A stretch of DNA of 64,000 nucleotides, taken from positions 11,088,452 through 11,152,451 of the forward strand of contig CM063294.1 of assembly GCA_032173965.1 (NCBI GenBank). The letters run 5' to 3'. Position numbers and translations under genes: made by a program. This stretch comes from Sitta carolinensis (taxonomy: Eukaryota > Chordata > Aves > Passeriformes > Sittidae). Shown piece after piece: positions 46,003 through 58,200 of this stretch (positions are counted from its first letter, which is position 1; every line of letters begins with the position of its first letter). The notes under the pieces were generated by a model. It made no database searches and was not told where the DNA came from. It saw only the letters and a program-made list of their open reading frames with translations.

Positions 46003-47858
46003 AGGGCTGGGTTTGCATTATCTGTTTTTTTTACGTGATATCTATAATTGACTTCTGGAGCGCAACAGCGTTCACTGAGTGAATTGATTTAAAATTGCTG
46101 TAATAATATTGCAAAATTCCTTTATTAGTGCTGGAGTACATCAAGAAGAATCAGTGAGATTGCCATCTAGGATAATAAACACTTACAGGCAAGTGCAAGC
46201 AGCCCACAAAAAGTAGCAATTCTGCAACTGCTTTTCTCTTTCATTCTGTTTCTCCAACAGCCATTGGTCCATCATCACCACAAATTAGAGGATTTGTGGC
46301 ACCTACAGGAGCCATCTGGAAGGATCTGTTTTTTCATATATATCATAAGTATTGAAGAATATGAGGGAGAGAGGAGGTGGGAGGAAACAGAACCACCAGC
46401 ACAGTGAACTGAGCTGGTAGTTCCTCATTATGTGCTAATGTTGGGAAGAAGGGGTTGATTCTCCCTCTCTTTACAGCAGCAAAAATTCAGAATCAGCCCA
46501 ATGACTCAGAAAGCAAGTCAGGATGCTGAGCTGAATGATCAAGCCTTAAATCCCATTTCCAGGACACAATCCAAGAGATCCTTTCAAAGAATTCCAGGCC
46601 ATCATTGCATTGACTTCCAAAGGATTTGGACTGGACCCATTTTCTCACGAAGCAGGAGGAACAAGGCTTAGACACCTCCCATGGTGTGGCTGCAGGCAGC
46701 CCTGCCTGGCTGATCTGCTGAGATCAGCCCACAGACTATTGAAAAACAAAGCATCCATTCCCTGGAGACTCTGTGCCATAATCACTGTTTGAACCACTAA
46801 ACAAAGCTGGTACCAGGAAAGAGTTATTATTATAAACCTTATTATGTAAGTGTTCCTTATGCTTTAATTTTTGACTTCTACAGGAAATATTTCAAGGATG
46901 TTTTACTGGATATTGTCCATGAGAATTAAGGCTGTGCATAGCTGTGCTGTTTTAACTGCCCTGCTTGGTCCAGGCTGTTTGCAGAGCTTTCACAGAGGCT
47001 CTCCAAGCTACTGTGTTTCGCTGAGCTCCCAAATTAAATTACAGCACATCACACACACCTAAATTGCACATCCCATACTCAGCTCATATACAACTGAAAA
47101 AAAAATCACTTGTTAGCATAATTAATGCAATTATAGTCAGCAAATTTCAGATTCACTGGTGACTCAAACCTCAAACAAAGGAGTATTTTTAGAACTATAT
47201 AAAACCCATGGGATCCATTCACTCCTAGAAATCAGGATTTATTGATACCTATCACATCCCTGGTAACTAAAGCATTTCAGATACCTCCATTGCAGTGATA
47301 ACTGGTGGGAGTCTGTCTGAGGGGGCTGCCCTACCTCCTTCACTTAGGGAGGCTCATTGCTATAGCAACAACTGCATCCTGTGATTTGCTTGCTACAAAC
47401 ACCCGCAAAAAAAGCATTCTGAAATGATCCATGCAAAAAACAACTGTTCCTTTGACCTGACACAATTAATGTGTTCAAATCTGAATTATTTCTGCCACAG
47501 GTTAAGCATTCTGAATTCAAATGACTCAAATGCAAAAAGAATTCCCACCATGCTTTTGATTAAGGAGGGAAACCTTTACTTTGAGCTCTTAGTGTCCTCT
47601 GTGCCATGTCTGAACTTCACCAGAGTTAGAAATAGTCACCTTGGCCTGGGTGGTGGGAGAGACCACTCAGACAGAGAAAGGAGCAGGGCTTTTCCACTCA
47701 GGCCCCAATCACAGAGCACAGACTTCACTTCTGATAGAATTCCTGCCTTAGCATTTCCTTGCCCAAGGCTTAGAAGTCACAGGGACAAGATGTGACCCTT
47801 CTGTTTGGAAGGGATGGGGTAATTCCATAGACACACTTGCTTCTCTCTTACACAGAAT

Positions 47859-47889
<31 letters not shown>

Positions 47890-50800
47890 GAAAAAAGTTG
47901 TCACTGCCCAGGTGACCAGCAGCCCAGTCCCACCATGGGAGTGACCTTGAGCAGGGTTGCTCAGTTAAAACTCTGCATCCCAACCGTTGCTGGAACGTCT
48001 GGAGGCACCCAAATGGGGAAGCAGCCTTAAGCCAGATATTAGCAGCACCATCAAAGTGTTTGTCAAAGGATCTTGAGGAGAAAAATTAAAATAAGTAATT
48101 CCAGCTTCACTCTTTTTTGTAGAGTATTGCAGTGCAAGTGAAATTTGGAAGAGGACATGGGGCAGGACTGGGCATTCCATATTCCCTTCCTCCCCTCCCA
48201 GGAGGGAGAGAACAGATCCCTCATAATGCAGAGTAACAAAATTTCACTTCATTTTTAAGCTTACCTGTGAGGTAAGAGAGGAAGGAAGGTAGGGCAGGCT
48301 GGTGGGGAGCAAAGCTGAGAATAAAGTTCTACTGAAAGCATTTAATCTTTTTATCATTTTCTCTTGATACTGCAGATCTCTCTTGTTAAGTACTTCCTTT
48401 TCATGTCTTCTAATATCTACTGACAACTGAGGTGAATGAACCAACAACCAACAACTCCTAAAGGAGTGGCAGTAATGAAATTCAAGGAGCAAAAGTCACC
48501 AGCATTTCCAGTTCTGGCCTCAGCAGAAGCAGCATCTTCCAGTGACCAGGAAAGGCAGCACGTAGTGGGGAATGTGACAGTAGCCTGATGATCTCATTGA
48601 AATTTCCTCTTTCCCATGTAAATATTACTTCTTAGTCCACATTTTCAGCATCAGAGCACTTAAGTACTAATGTCCCTGTCTCAGCTGAGAAACTCAGTGT
48701 GTGTTTCCCAACTGGAGTTTGTATATTTCTGAGAATTTATGTTTGAGGCAACTACCAGGAGTGAGGCTAAATGTAAGTACAGTGTCTCTGTGGAGGGATT
48801 CACAACCAAACCTTACAAACTGTTGCTGAATAAAGAACTGTCTTTATCCTCCCACCAAAAGGCTTCTTACTATCTAAGCATCTTTCAAACGGTTTAAAAA
48901 TGGAATTGTAAATTCAGCACAGACACTAAGAATACAGCCTTGCTTTCCTTCCCTGCAAATGAACATTTAACATGAGAGGCAACTTCATGTGTTAAAGTTT
49001 GAAAGTTGTCAACTGCTACAAGAAATTCCCATTTTCACCACTTCCATTTGAAGCAAGATGGCATCAATTTGGGATATGAGTGATCTATTGCAGAGAATCT
49101 GATTCAGTGCCTCATAAAGGCAAATGCATCATTCTGACCCATCTGTTCTATGGACATAATCTTAATTGCAAACATAGGGTCACATCCCAATAAATCAGCC
49201 ACGCTGCAGTGAAGGTGCCTACATTTATGCCAGCTGAACATTTACCCAGGACTGCCTACAGTCATTTCTCAGTAGAATTTAGGGACAAAAAGAACAAGGA
49301 GATTGCTATCGACCCCATTTTTCCTTACAGTGACTCATATTTATTTAACCTAACGTTCTACATGGGTGAAATCCAAGTCTTACTGCCATAAACTCAAAAC
49401 TTCCATGCACCACAACTTCACTCCATACATATGGCATAAGACAACAAAGATGTTTGGGATGAATGGCAAGCCATGTAAACACTAAGGAGAAATAGATATC
49501 GAGTCACAGAAGAAATGTCATGGGATCTGTTCCAGGCTTGCAGAGCTGAGGGTGCAGAATCTGAGCACCCTTAGTCTCAAAAAAAAGGTAAATTATTAGC
49601 AAGGATAGCAAGGAGAAAGCATCTCCATGATTCTCACTTCCCCAAATGGCACAGGCACAGATGATCTCATTAGCTCATCTGTGTAATTTACACTTCTAAT
49701 ATGGCTGGGGAATAAAACAAATATGCAGAAATAAGCAACAGGACGGGGACAGAAGAGGGGGAAACCTCACAGCCCTCTCTCATTTGAGCTCCTTCTTTCC
49801 TTGCCAAATGTTATACTCCCTTCCTGGGAACCCCTCCAAGTTTGTGTCTCCAGATGCCACATTGCAGCAGGCTGCCTGGAATCCCTCCTACCCACCTCCA
49901 CATCACTCATGCTGAACAGGCAGGGCAAACACAGGGTGAAGGGAGCGTTTTATCCTTATTTATTTCCACATGGAAAATCGAGCTGTGGAAAGAGCCAACA
50001 AAGAAAAACAATCCAACAAAACAAGCAACTAAAACAAAGCTACTAAAACAAAACCCACCCATAACCATCTTGATAACAGAATTTCTCCGGGAAAAAAAAT
50101 TGAAATACAAGTCACGGGTTGAAGTTTGGAAGTATCCACACTTGAGATGTGTTTTCTCCTGTTAACTTGGGATTCTGGCAGGTAATTTACAGAAGGGTCA
50201 TGTGGGAATCCCTCATTATAAACAAATATGAAAATAATGATCAAAACTATGTGTAACTGAAGCCGAATAGGATTCACTCTTCACTGACTATTTGGGCAGC
50301 CTGGCTAAATGTGAGCATTCATCTGAGCCAGGACCATGGAACTGTAGGAACTGTATTTAATACCAGTCTTAAAAATATAAGTACCTGACAGTCTGTGGAG
50401 GAAGTTTAAGCAGAGATCTATGAGCTGATGCCCAACATATGAGTGGGTGAAGTTAAATGAGGTGATCCCCTCTATTCACCCAGGGCAGGACCTGAACCAT
50501 CAGTACATCATTCTCCTCCTCTCTTTGCAGAAAGCTCAAACTGGCTGTTGCTCAGTTTGGGGCCTGAACTTAGGTGGGCTGCAGCTGGACCAAGGAACTG
50601 GTGGCTTCCTGGAAGCAAAGTATTGGGATCCACAGTTAACAAAGAAATGTGTTGATCTTTAATATTTTTGACACAAAAGCATCTGACTTAAATACAGATA
50701 AATCTGGTTGAAGAAGTAAATGCAACCAGACTTAATTAAAGAAGTGAACTGGTATAACACAGCCTCCTTTCATCCTCTCCCTACATACCTCAGAAGACCA

Positions 50801-53800
50801 TTGCTATCTCATCTGTGTCTCTCTACCTAATTTTCATTTTCAAATGTGCTTTAATGACTGCAAGTAGGTCTGTAGTCCAGAAATAGAAGTCTCAAAGCGC
50901 AGAGGGCATTATGTTCCCATCCACCTTACAGGACAGGTTGGAGAGGAGTCCAGACCCAAATTACCTGAGTATTAGATGAGATCCCTATGCCATATTTCAT
51001 TTTAGTCCCCTTTTAGGTGCTATTTTACAGCACCCAGCTGGCCTTCAGTCCCAGTAAGAAACACTCTCATATCTGATTCTCTCCATCCTTCTCTATTTTT
51101 CTCTCCCCTCCGCTTCCTTTGCACAAGGAATGGTTGGTAAAAATTTATTGTGGGTGGGATTTTGAGGCCCGCATCCCATTAAATTTAATGGAACTGAGCA
51201 TCTAAATCCCTTAGGCAGCTTGAAAATTTCAGCCTCTATTACTAATGCTCTTCTCATTATAACAAGATTTGTACATGACAGCTCGGGAGCTCTGACTCTG
51301 CTCTCAGTGATGTGGCTCCGCGCCGTGCGCTGACGGCACCCAGTGCAGGCTGCCCTGCTCACAGCTCATCTTGTCACAAGCTCTGCTAACACGGGACCAG
51401 AAAGCCTGTAATTCCATTATGACTGCTGAACTTCCTCATAGGGGCCTTTCCATGAGGCAAAGATAATGCTGAGTAAATCTGCCTTTGTTGTGGTTGTTTG
51501 AGAACCATTTAATTTTAATTGCGATCATCGGCTTCTGGTGTGCAGCCTGCTGGAGGATGGACGTGGCTGTGCTGCTCAGCTGCATCGTCGTATCAAGAGT
51601 TTTTGGAGGGACATTATAGACTTTGCTGGGCTGTCAGAATGGCCAGATTCCACCACATTACGTTTTTCATCAGCATTCTGCTTAATTTACTGAAATTATA
51701 ATTTACCAAGAGGGCATGACTGGAAAGAGAATGTCTTTTTAAAATGCCCTGCACATTGTGCAGGTCTTTGTTGGTAAGGTGTTTAACCATGTTGGTGTTA
51801 ATCACACCTGACAGGGTAACCATTCTCATTCTCATCAGAGCATGTCCTGTCCCTTTCCATGTCACTCTGGTCCAATTGTACTGTGGAATAAAAGGGGCTT
51901 GAAAACCTCTAGAAAACCAGGGGGAAGCAAAGAGCAGTTGGAATGTCAAGACAAAACTTTATCATTTTGTACATGAAGAGAGGAGGATGGGACTCTTGGA
52001 GAGGCACAGTTTCTCTATATTAAACTAGGGTTGCTCAGCACCTTGGTTTTGCTTCCATTGTTCTTCTAAGATGTGGCATGTACCTGCCTCCTGCTCACAG
52101 GATACGTGTGTGGCTGGGCTCTGAACTCCAACCATCAGGTCTTTAAAGCTACACTGGTGCCTCCTCTTGAAGGTCTCAATTCTCAGGGAAGTCAGCTGAA
52201 ATTATCCTTGGAGTACCTAAGACTGTATTCACAGTATGAGGGGCAGATCTATAATTGACTTTTTTCTTTCTTTCTTTCCCCATTACTGCTACAGCTGATA
52301 TTGGAGGCAAGGACTTCAGGACCTCCTTGTGCTGTTATGAAATTACTGGAATAAATTGTATCAGGACCTTTGGCCAGGTTCCTGTGGCAGTATTCACAAC
52401 AAAGGACTGGGTGTGCATTTTGCTGGATTCTATGTCCTGCTTTGATAGCAGATTACCTTCCCTTTGCCTGGATATTTCCTACCTTTGCCTCATCAACTTC
52501 CTAAGATTTTGGGGGGAGACGAAGAGTGGGATAATGATGTCTCTGTCTCCTGCATGCCTCAGCTACAGATTTAGGCAGTGAGTTTGCTGGGCTCTCTGTA
52601 CACAGAGACAGAATGCACATACTTCAATACTCCTCATATAAACCTCAATCTTCTGTCCTTGAACTAGGACATACCTTTCTTTGAATTTATTTTTCACTTT
52701 TCAAGGAAGGCTCCTGGGGAAAAAGAGCTCTATAACTCCACTGTTCCCACAAAAAAATAAATGAGCTGTCCTTTAAGGGAAGCCAATCCTCTTTCAAAGG
52801 GTCTTCTGGAGCTGCTACTGCAAGAAGCTTTAGAAAGAAGCAGGCAGGTTTGCTCCAGTGCTGCAGCACCTCTGAGTTGTAAGATAAGGCAGTAGGGAGG
52901 CTGGGAGTGGGCTGACACAAAAACTAGCCAGACTCTGAAAACACACTGGCTAATCCCAGTGATGAAAAGACACCAACACTTCATCCTTAAAACCCGTGTA
53001 GGAGAGGGGACCAATTGTAGCTGGTATTTTTCCATGCTCCATACAAAGCCGATGGACAAACCAGCTGTGGGTCCCTGTGAGTGAGCTGTGCTGCTCCAGC
53101 TCCTTGCCAAGGAAATGATCCTGTACCTCACCTGTGCTGCCTGGCTGCCCCTCAGCAGTGCTTCTCCATGGGCAATGCCCAAGGAACAGCTGAGCAAACT
53201 GGGATCCACAGCCCCCAGAGCAAAAGCAACCATCCTGCATGAGAACTGAACACATTTAGGTACTTTGCATTGCAGCTCATTCTTGTCCCCTTGTTGACCA
53301 AATTATTCCTTCTGTTGGTGATAACAGGGACCCACAGCAATCTCTGCAGGTCTCAGCTGTGCTGGCTGGGAGCTGTGATCCCACTCTGAGAGGTTTTGCT
53401 GACCTCTCTGCTGTCATTCACTGGGCTTCTGCACAGAAGTACCAGACAAGGGTAATAAAGCATATCCAGGTGTAGTTGCCATGCAGAAAAACTCATCACT
53501 TTAAACAAACCTGGCTGTTTAACATGAGTTAAACTTTACTTTTCTAACAAGAGCAAGCTCAAAACCCCACAAAATCCCTGCTTACATCTTTCACTTTAAC
53601 CAGACAGATGATTATTTTTATCTGCAGCTACCATACACCATTTATTTAGGCAAAACCATTCTTGGACTTCAGATGGAGTTTTGTCTCCAATAAACAACAA
53701 AATGGCTCTCTAGCTACATTAATATTAGGCTGTCACTAGTTAGATAAGGCTGATACATTGGTCTTCTATGCCAGCAAGGGACAGTCTCTGGCCAGCATTA

Positions 53801-54889
53801 TTTGCTTTAAAATCCAGAAACTTCAGTCCCTCAATCCCCAGGTTTTCATCAGGAAATATATGAGCAGTGGGTTGGGGGAGTGGAGCCCAGAGAAAGCGCT
53901 AAGGTTAAAGGTAAGGAAGGCAAGTAAAGATGTTAAAGCACATTCAGGTAAAGCCAGAACAAGATGTTCTGAACATGAAAAAGTCTGGGATTCTCTGCTA
54001 GCATACTGCAGAGAGCTGGGAGGCATTTCAGAGGAGTTAAACAAGGAAAAATGGATCTGCACTTGGGAGTTTCCCTGGGTCCAGAGAGCCACAGAGTATT
54101 TCAGGACATCTGTCCCTGGGGTTGTACCTGGGAATGAAGCAGCAGGTCACCTGAAGCAGCTTTCTGGGCAAACCCCATTTGTTCAGCTTGAGGGAAACTC
54201 AGAAACTTCTCCATGATGTGTACACAGCTTCACCAGCTGCATGACAAAATTCCAAGTAATTAAAGAGCTGATAAAAATGCTGTTGAAAGAGCCAATATCT
54301 CTTCAGGACACTTCAGATAAGCTGATCATTGCATCTTCAGAACAATGATGCCTTCTTTGAAGACAGAGATGAAAAACAAGATGAGTCGCTGCTCTATCTG
54401 ATATGAGATGAACAGAAATCTGTATGATGTTATTAGAGATGTGAATGACACTGCAGTTATGGCTACAGGAATTGTAGCAGGAAGGCTTTAATGTTCTAGA
54501 TGGAAATAGGAATAGGAAAACAAATGCTACTTCTTACAGTGAGCCTCAGATACTTGATTATGTTTATCAACACATTTCTTTGCTGCATGGATTCTGGGTA
54601 AAGAAGATGCTTAATATTTGGCTTTAGGAGAGCAATAAATTCAGATAGGGACTCTACTTATAAGAAATTATTTTGTTATAAGTGAATTCACATGAGTCTA
54701 TTTTCTTTGAGTTAAAAGCAAATTTAAAGAAAAATCTATAAGCAATGTTTCTCCAAAAGGGAAAATTGAAAATTTTTTAGATTAATATTTAGAGGAATTA
54801 TCTGAAATGGAAAGCTAAGTGGCCAAATTGCAGAAGCACTGGATATCTTTAAGCTATAGATTCAGCCATTACCTGGAAATGAACTATGA
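46003..54889. other. Non-coding stretch right of the convergent frames
   Basis: No gene is supported. Present are an A-rich tract at about 47860-47897, a pair of abutting donor-like sites on opposite strands at 48263-48276, and a CpG-retaining AT-flanked block at 51290-51720 that may be a conserved element. There is also a 152-codon + frame at 53758-54216 with fairly protein-like composition but no recognisable domain. Confidence 0.5.
47859..47897. repeat. A-rich tract with AAGAAAAA units
   Basis: A run of more than 20 A is followed by interrupted A6G units. It is a simple repeat with no recognisable retroposon. Confidence 0.85.
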
Positions 54890-55285
54890 AATAATTCTCT
54901 TCTTCTCAGTGCTGGGGGCAGCACTGGCAGATTAACCTGGACGTTTGGTGAAAGTTTAGAGGCCAGTGAGAAAAAGACCAATGGAGAGCCTCAAGAATAA
55001 CAAAAGTATGAGAAAAGCATGAAAATAAGTCTCAAGGGGATTGCATAAAAGCAAAGGAGATTTTAGTTAGAGGCTCAGGAAAATTCTCCGGTGTGAAACT
55101 AATGAAATGTTGGGCTAAACTCTGAGGTGGTGGAAATCCCCATGCAGTAAATTTTGAAGAACAGATCAGGCAGACAGACCTTAGGAGCAGTTAATTACAT
55201 GTTCACCTCCTTTGAGGCAGAGAGATGGATTAGATGATCTCCCAAGGTCCCTTCCACCCTTGTAATTCCTATTTCCTCTATATAG
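54890..55285 (+). mobile_element. Old CR1-type LINE 3' fragment
   Basis: The best-preserved part, GATGGATTAGATGATCTCCC followed by AAGGTCCCTTCCACCCTTGT at about 55227-55265, matches the conserved tail of CR1 elements. Upstream, GAGGTGGTGGAAATCCCCAT at about 55124 and the 'gagagcctcaagaataac' block near 54984 sit in the expected order. The octamer end is not preserved, so the element is old. The left limit is approximate. Confidence 0.65.
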
Positions 55286-58200
55286 CATCTCCTGCTTTTT
55301 CACTTCTTTAATGAAGCAGAGGACAGAGACAGTGCAGGGGGGTATTTCAGGTGCTTATCCAGCAGGATGAAGGACACAGCAAGCAGAACTAACTGAAATC
55401 TGAAGTCCAGAGGAAAATTAACTTATGACTGACATCTTGGGCAAGAGAACAGAGAATATATATTGCATCCTGTCCTGTCTGCCTTTAACATTTCCCCTGA
55501 GCTGGGTAATTCTTGGTAATATCTTTGAGGAAAGGAATCCATAACCCACAGGCAACTTAGAGCTGGTTTGAACTACAATACAAATAAAACACCCCTAAAT
55601 TTAAGTTTTTTCTATCCTTTGGCTTTTTACATTTCCCCCTGATTCTTAAAGACTGCTATTTTCTCTGCTGTATCCCACTAAAGAAACACTCTTCATGAAA
55701 ACAGAAATTTAAAATATAGGGCATTTGGTATAATCTACTTTCTCAAAATTAGTAATTATTGAGGCAAGTATGGTGCATTTCCAAAGCAGTGTCTGGTGTT
55801 ACTAGACTGATTCATTCATACCATGCTATTATTGGGCCTTAAATCTCTGTATCTCAGGCTGTTTGTTAAAAATAAAGTGCTTCAGCATAAAGGGGAGTGA
55901 ACCAACAGGGATGATTCAGCCCACTCAGGCTGCTATATATTTCTTCTCTGCTCCATCAGTACCTCTGAACTGTAGTTCCCAAAGCAACCCAGCCTCAGTC
56001 TTCAACCCCAATCTTGCATCTGTCAAGGGAAGGGATAAGAAGGGCTTTACACCAATCCGTGTCCTCAATAATCCCTATTCTGCGGCTGCTTGTTTCTACA
56101 GGAGAGTGGAGGGTGAAGCCTGTGGTGTGTTAATTCCTGCAGGGAATTATGGCTGCACAGCCACTGTTTGCCATGCCTTATTCCCCTGTATCACCAGAGT
56201 GTTCTTCACAGTGCTGTGAAGATAGAGAGCACGCTGGATCACTGCTCTGGCCTGTGAGCTGTGCATTGCAGCCCCCAGCCAGGCACTTGCACCACTGCTC
56301 TCTGTTATTGGGCTCTCCAGACTGTCCAGAATGGAAATAACAAGCAGTAAAATACTTGCTAGAGCTTTGTGCTGTCATCAGTTCCCCTCTCCCTTTTCAT
56401 AGCTACTACCACATGCAGCAAGATGGGAGCTAACAGCTGGATTTCATTATGAAATGCTTTCTTACTTGTTCCCCTAAAATAAATAAAAATAAAATGCAAG
56501 CAATCTTGTTTTCAGTAAGAGAAAAGGCTGCTGCCATGCTGGTGTGGTGTATAATGGAATACAGTAGCACTGTATTTCATTATGATTCAGTGTGTTTTCA
56601 TTTTAGTTGCCAAGGATTCAACGGCTTAACATGAATTCTAAATTAAGATTAGTATTCCAAATAAAATATTTTTGAAATATGTGTATTTCCCACTTCATTC
56701 TAATGAGCTTCAGTTAATGCATAGCAGTGCTTGTGGGTGTAATTTGAGCTCGGGAGCCACACAGTGAAACGCAGCCCTTTGGGACCATCTGGGCACATAA
56801 AAACAAGGGGCACAGACATCTGGGTCAGCAATTCTGCTCAGCATGGGCTCCACAGCCATCAGAGCCACAGCACAGGAGGCCTGGCACAGCTGCAGGTCTC
56901 CTCAGCCTCTGGCTGTTGCTTCCCAGGAGGGGAGGCTGCCCGTGATGCAGTCACACATTGGAGCGAGTGCTCTGGAATGGGGCAATATTTCCCCACCACC
57001 TGCTCAGGTAGCACCAAGCAGGAAGGAACCACCCGTCCATATTTCAGTGTAACTACTCAGCTTGGTAGGTTTTAGGAAATCCAACAGAATCCTCTCCTTC
57101 CACACTCTGGAGGTGACCACTCCATCATCCAAGCACCACCAGCAGCCACAACACCGCTCTCAGTTCATTCCTCTCAATTACTGCAGTAATTAACCAGCCT
57201 CACATCATTTGCCTTTTTCTGCCTTTTAGATTTCTACCTTATCAGTCCACAGCAGCCACGTGAAGGGACAAAACTTCTCCTTCACCCCTGCTCCAGGCCC
57301 AGCTGCATCACCCTGCTCCCAGCACAGTCAGGGTTTCCCACAAGGCACCAAAACAAGCTCAGAACAAGCAGGTTTGAAAGAAAGATCCATCCCTCTCATG
57401 GCATGGAGGGCAAAGCACCTGCAGGTCTCACCTCTCCTCCAGCCCTCCACAATGTCACATCTTTACAGAACAGTAAGGAAAAAAAAATTCAAAATTCAGC
57501 CCATATTGGGACCACCCATGGCAAGAAAAATGACTAATGCCCAGAGTTATGAAGTAGCCATGACTTTCTGACAACCTTACTCCCAGAGGATCCTTTTTGT
57601 ATTCCTCTGCTGTTTTCCTTTTCTGTCCTCATTTTTTAAGACTGTATAAAATTCTTACTGAGTGGACTTGAGGCTCACAGCTGAAGGATGATGTATTCCT
57701 AGCTAATGGTGTTTTTAAAGAACTAGCTAGAAAAGAGGTGATAGCACCAAGCAGCAAGTAGCCCTGTAATTAGTGGGAATCATATGGGAACACGACTGAT
57801 ATACTGGGGCCAGAAAAATGCTGGGAAGAGAGCAAAAGGGGAAGACAACATGCAAAGGAAAAAGAGAGGTAGCCTGGAAGCTGGTGGGTAAAAAAAGAAG
57901 GATCTTGGCAGACCCCAGTAATGCACAATATCCATGATGGGATGGCTGTGGCCAGGGAGACACAGGAGAAACAGCCAGAGCAGTCATGACTCCTGGAAAT
58001 AGGGCACATCCATAAACCAACAGGCACCACTGAAGCCCTCCCATAGCTCAGTTAGTCACTTGATCCCTTACACAAGGGGACAATAAATTGAAGTGCCTTA
58101 TCAGTGAGCTTATGATAGAGCAGAAAATCCTGTGACATTAACTACTTACACCACTGGAATGAAAAATCCAGGCAACATTTCACTGCTGCTGGGAGGTTCC

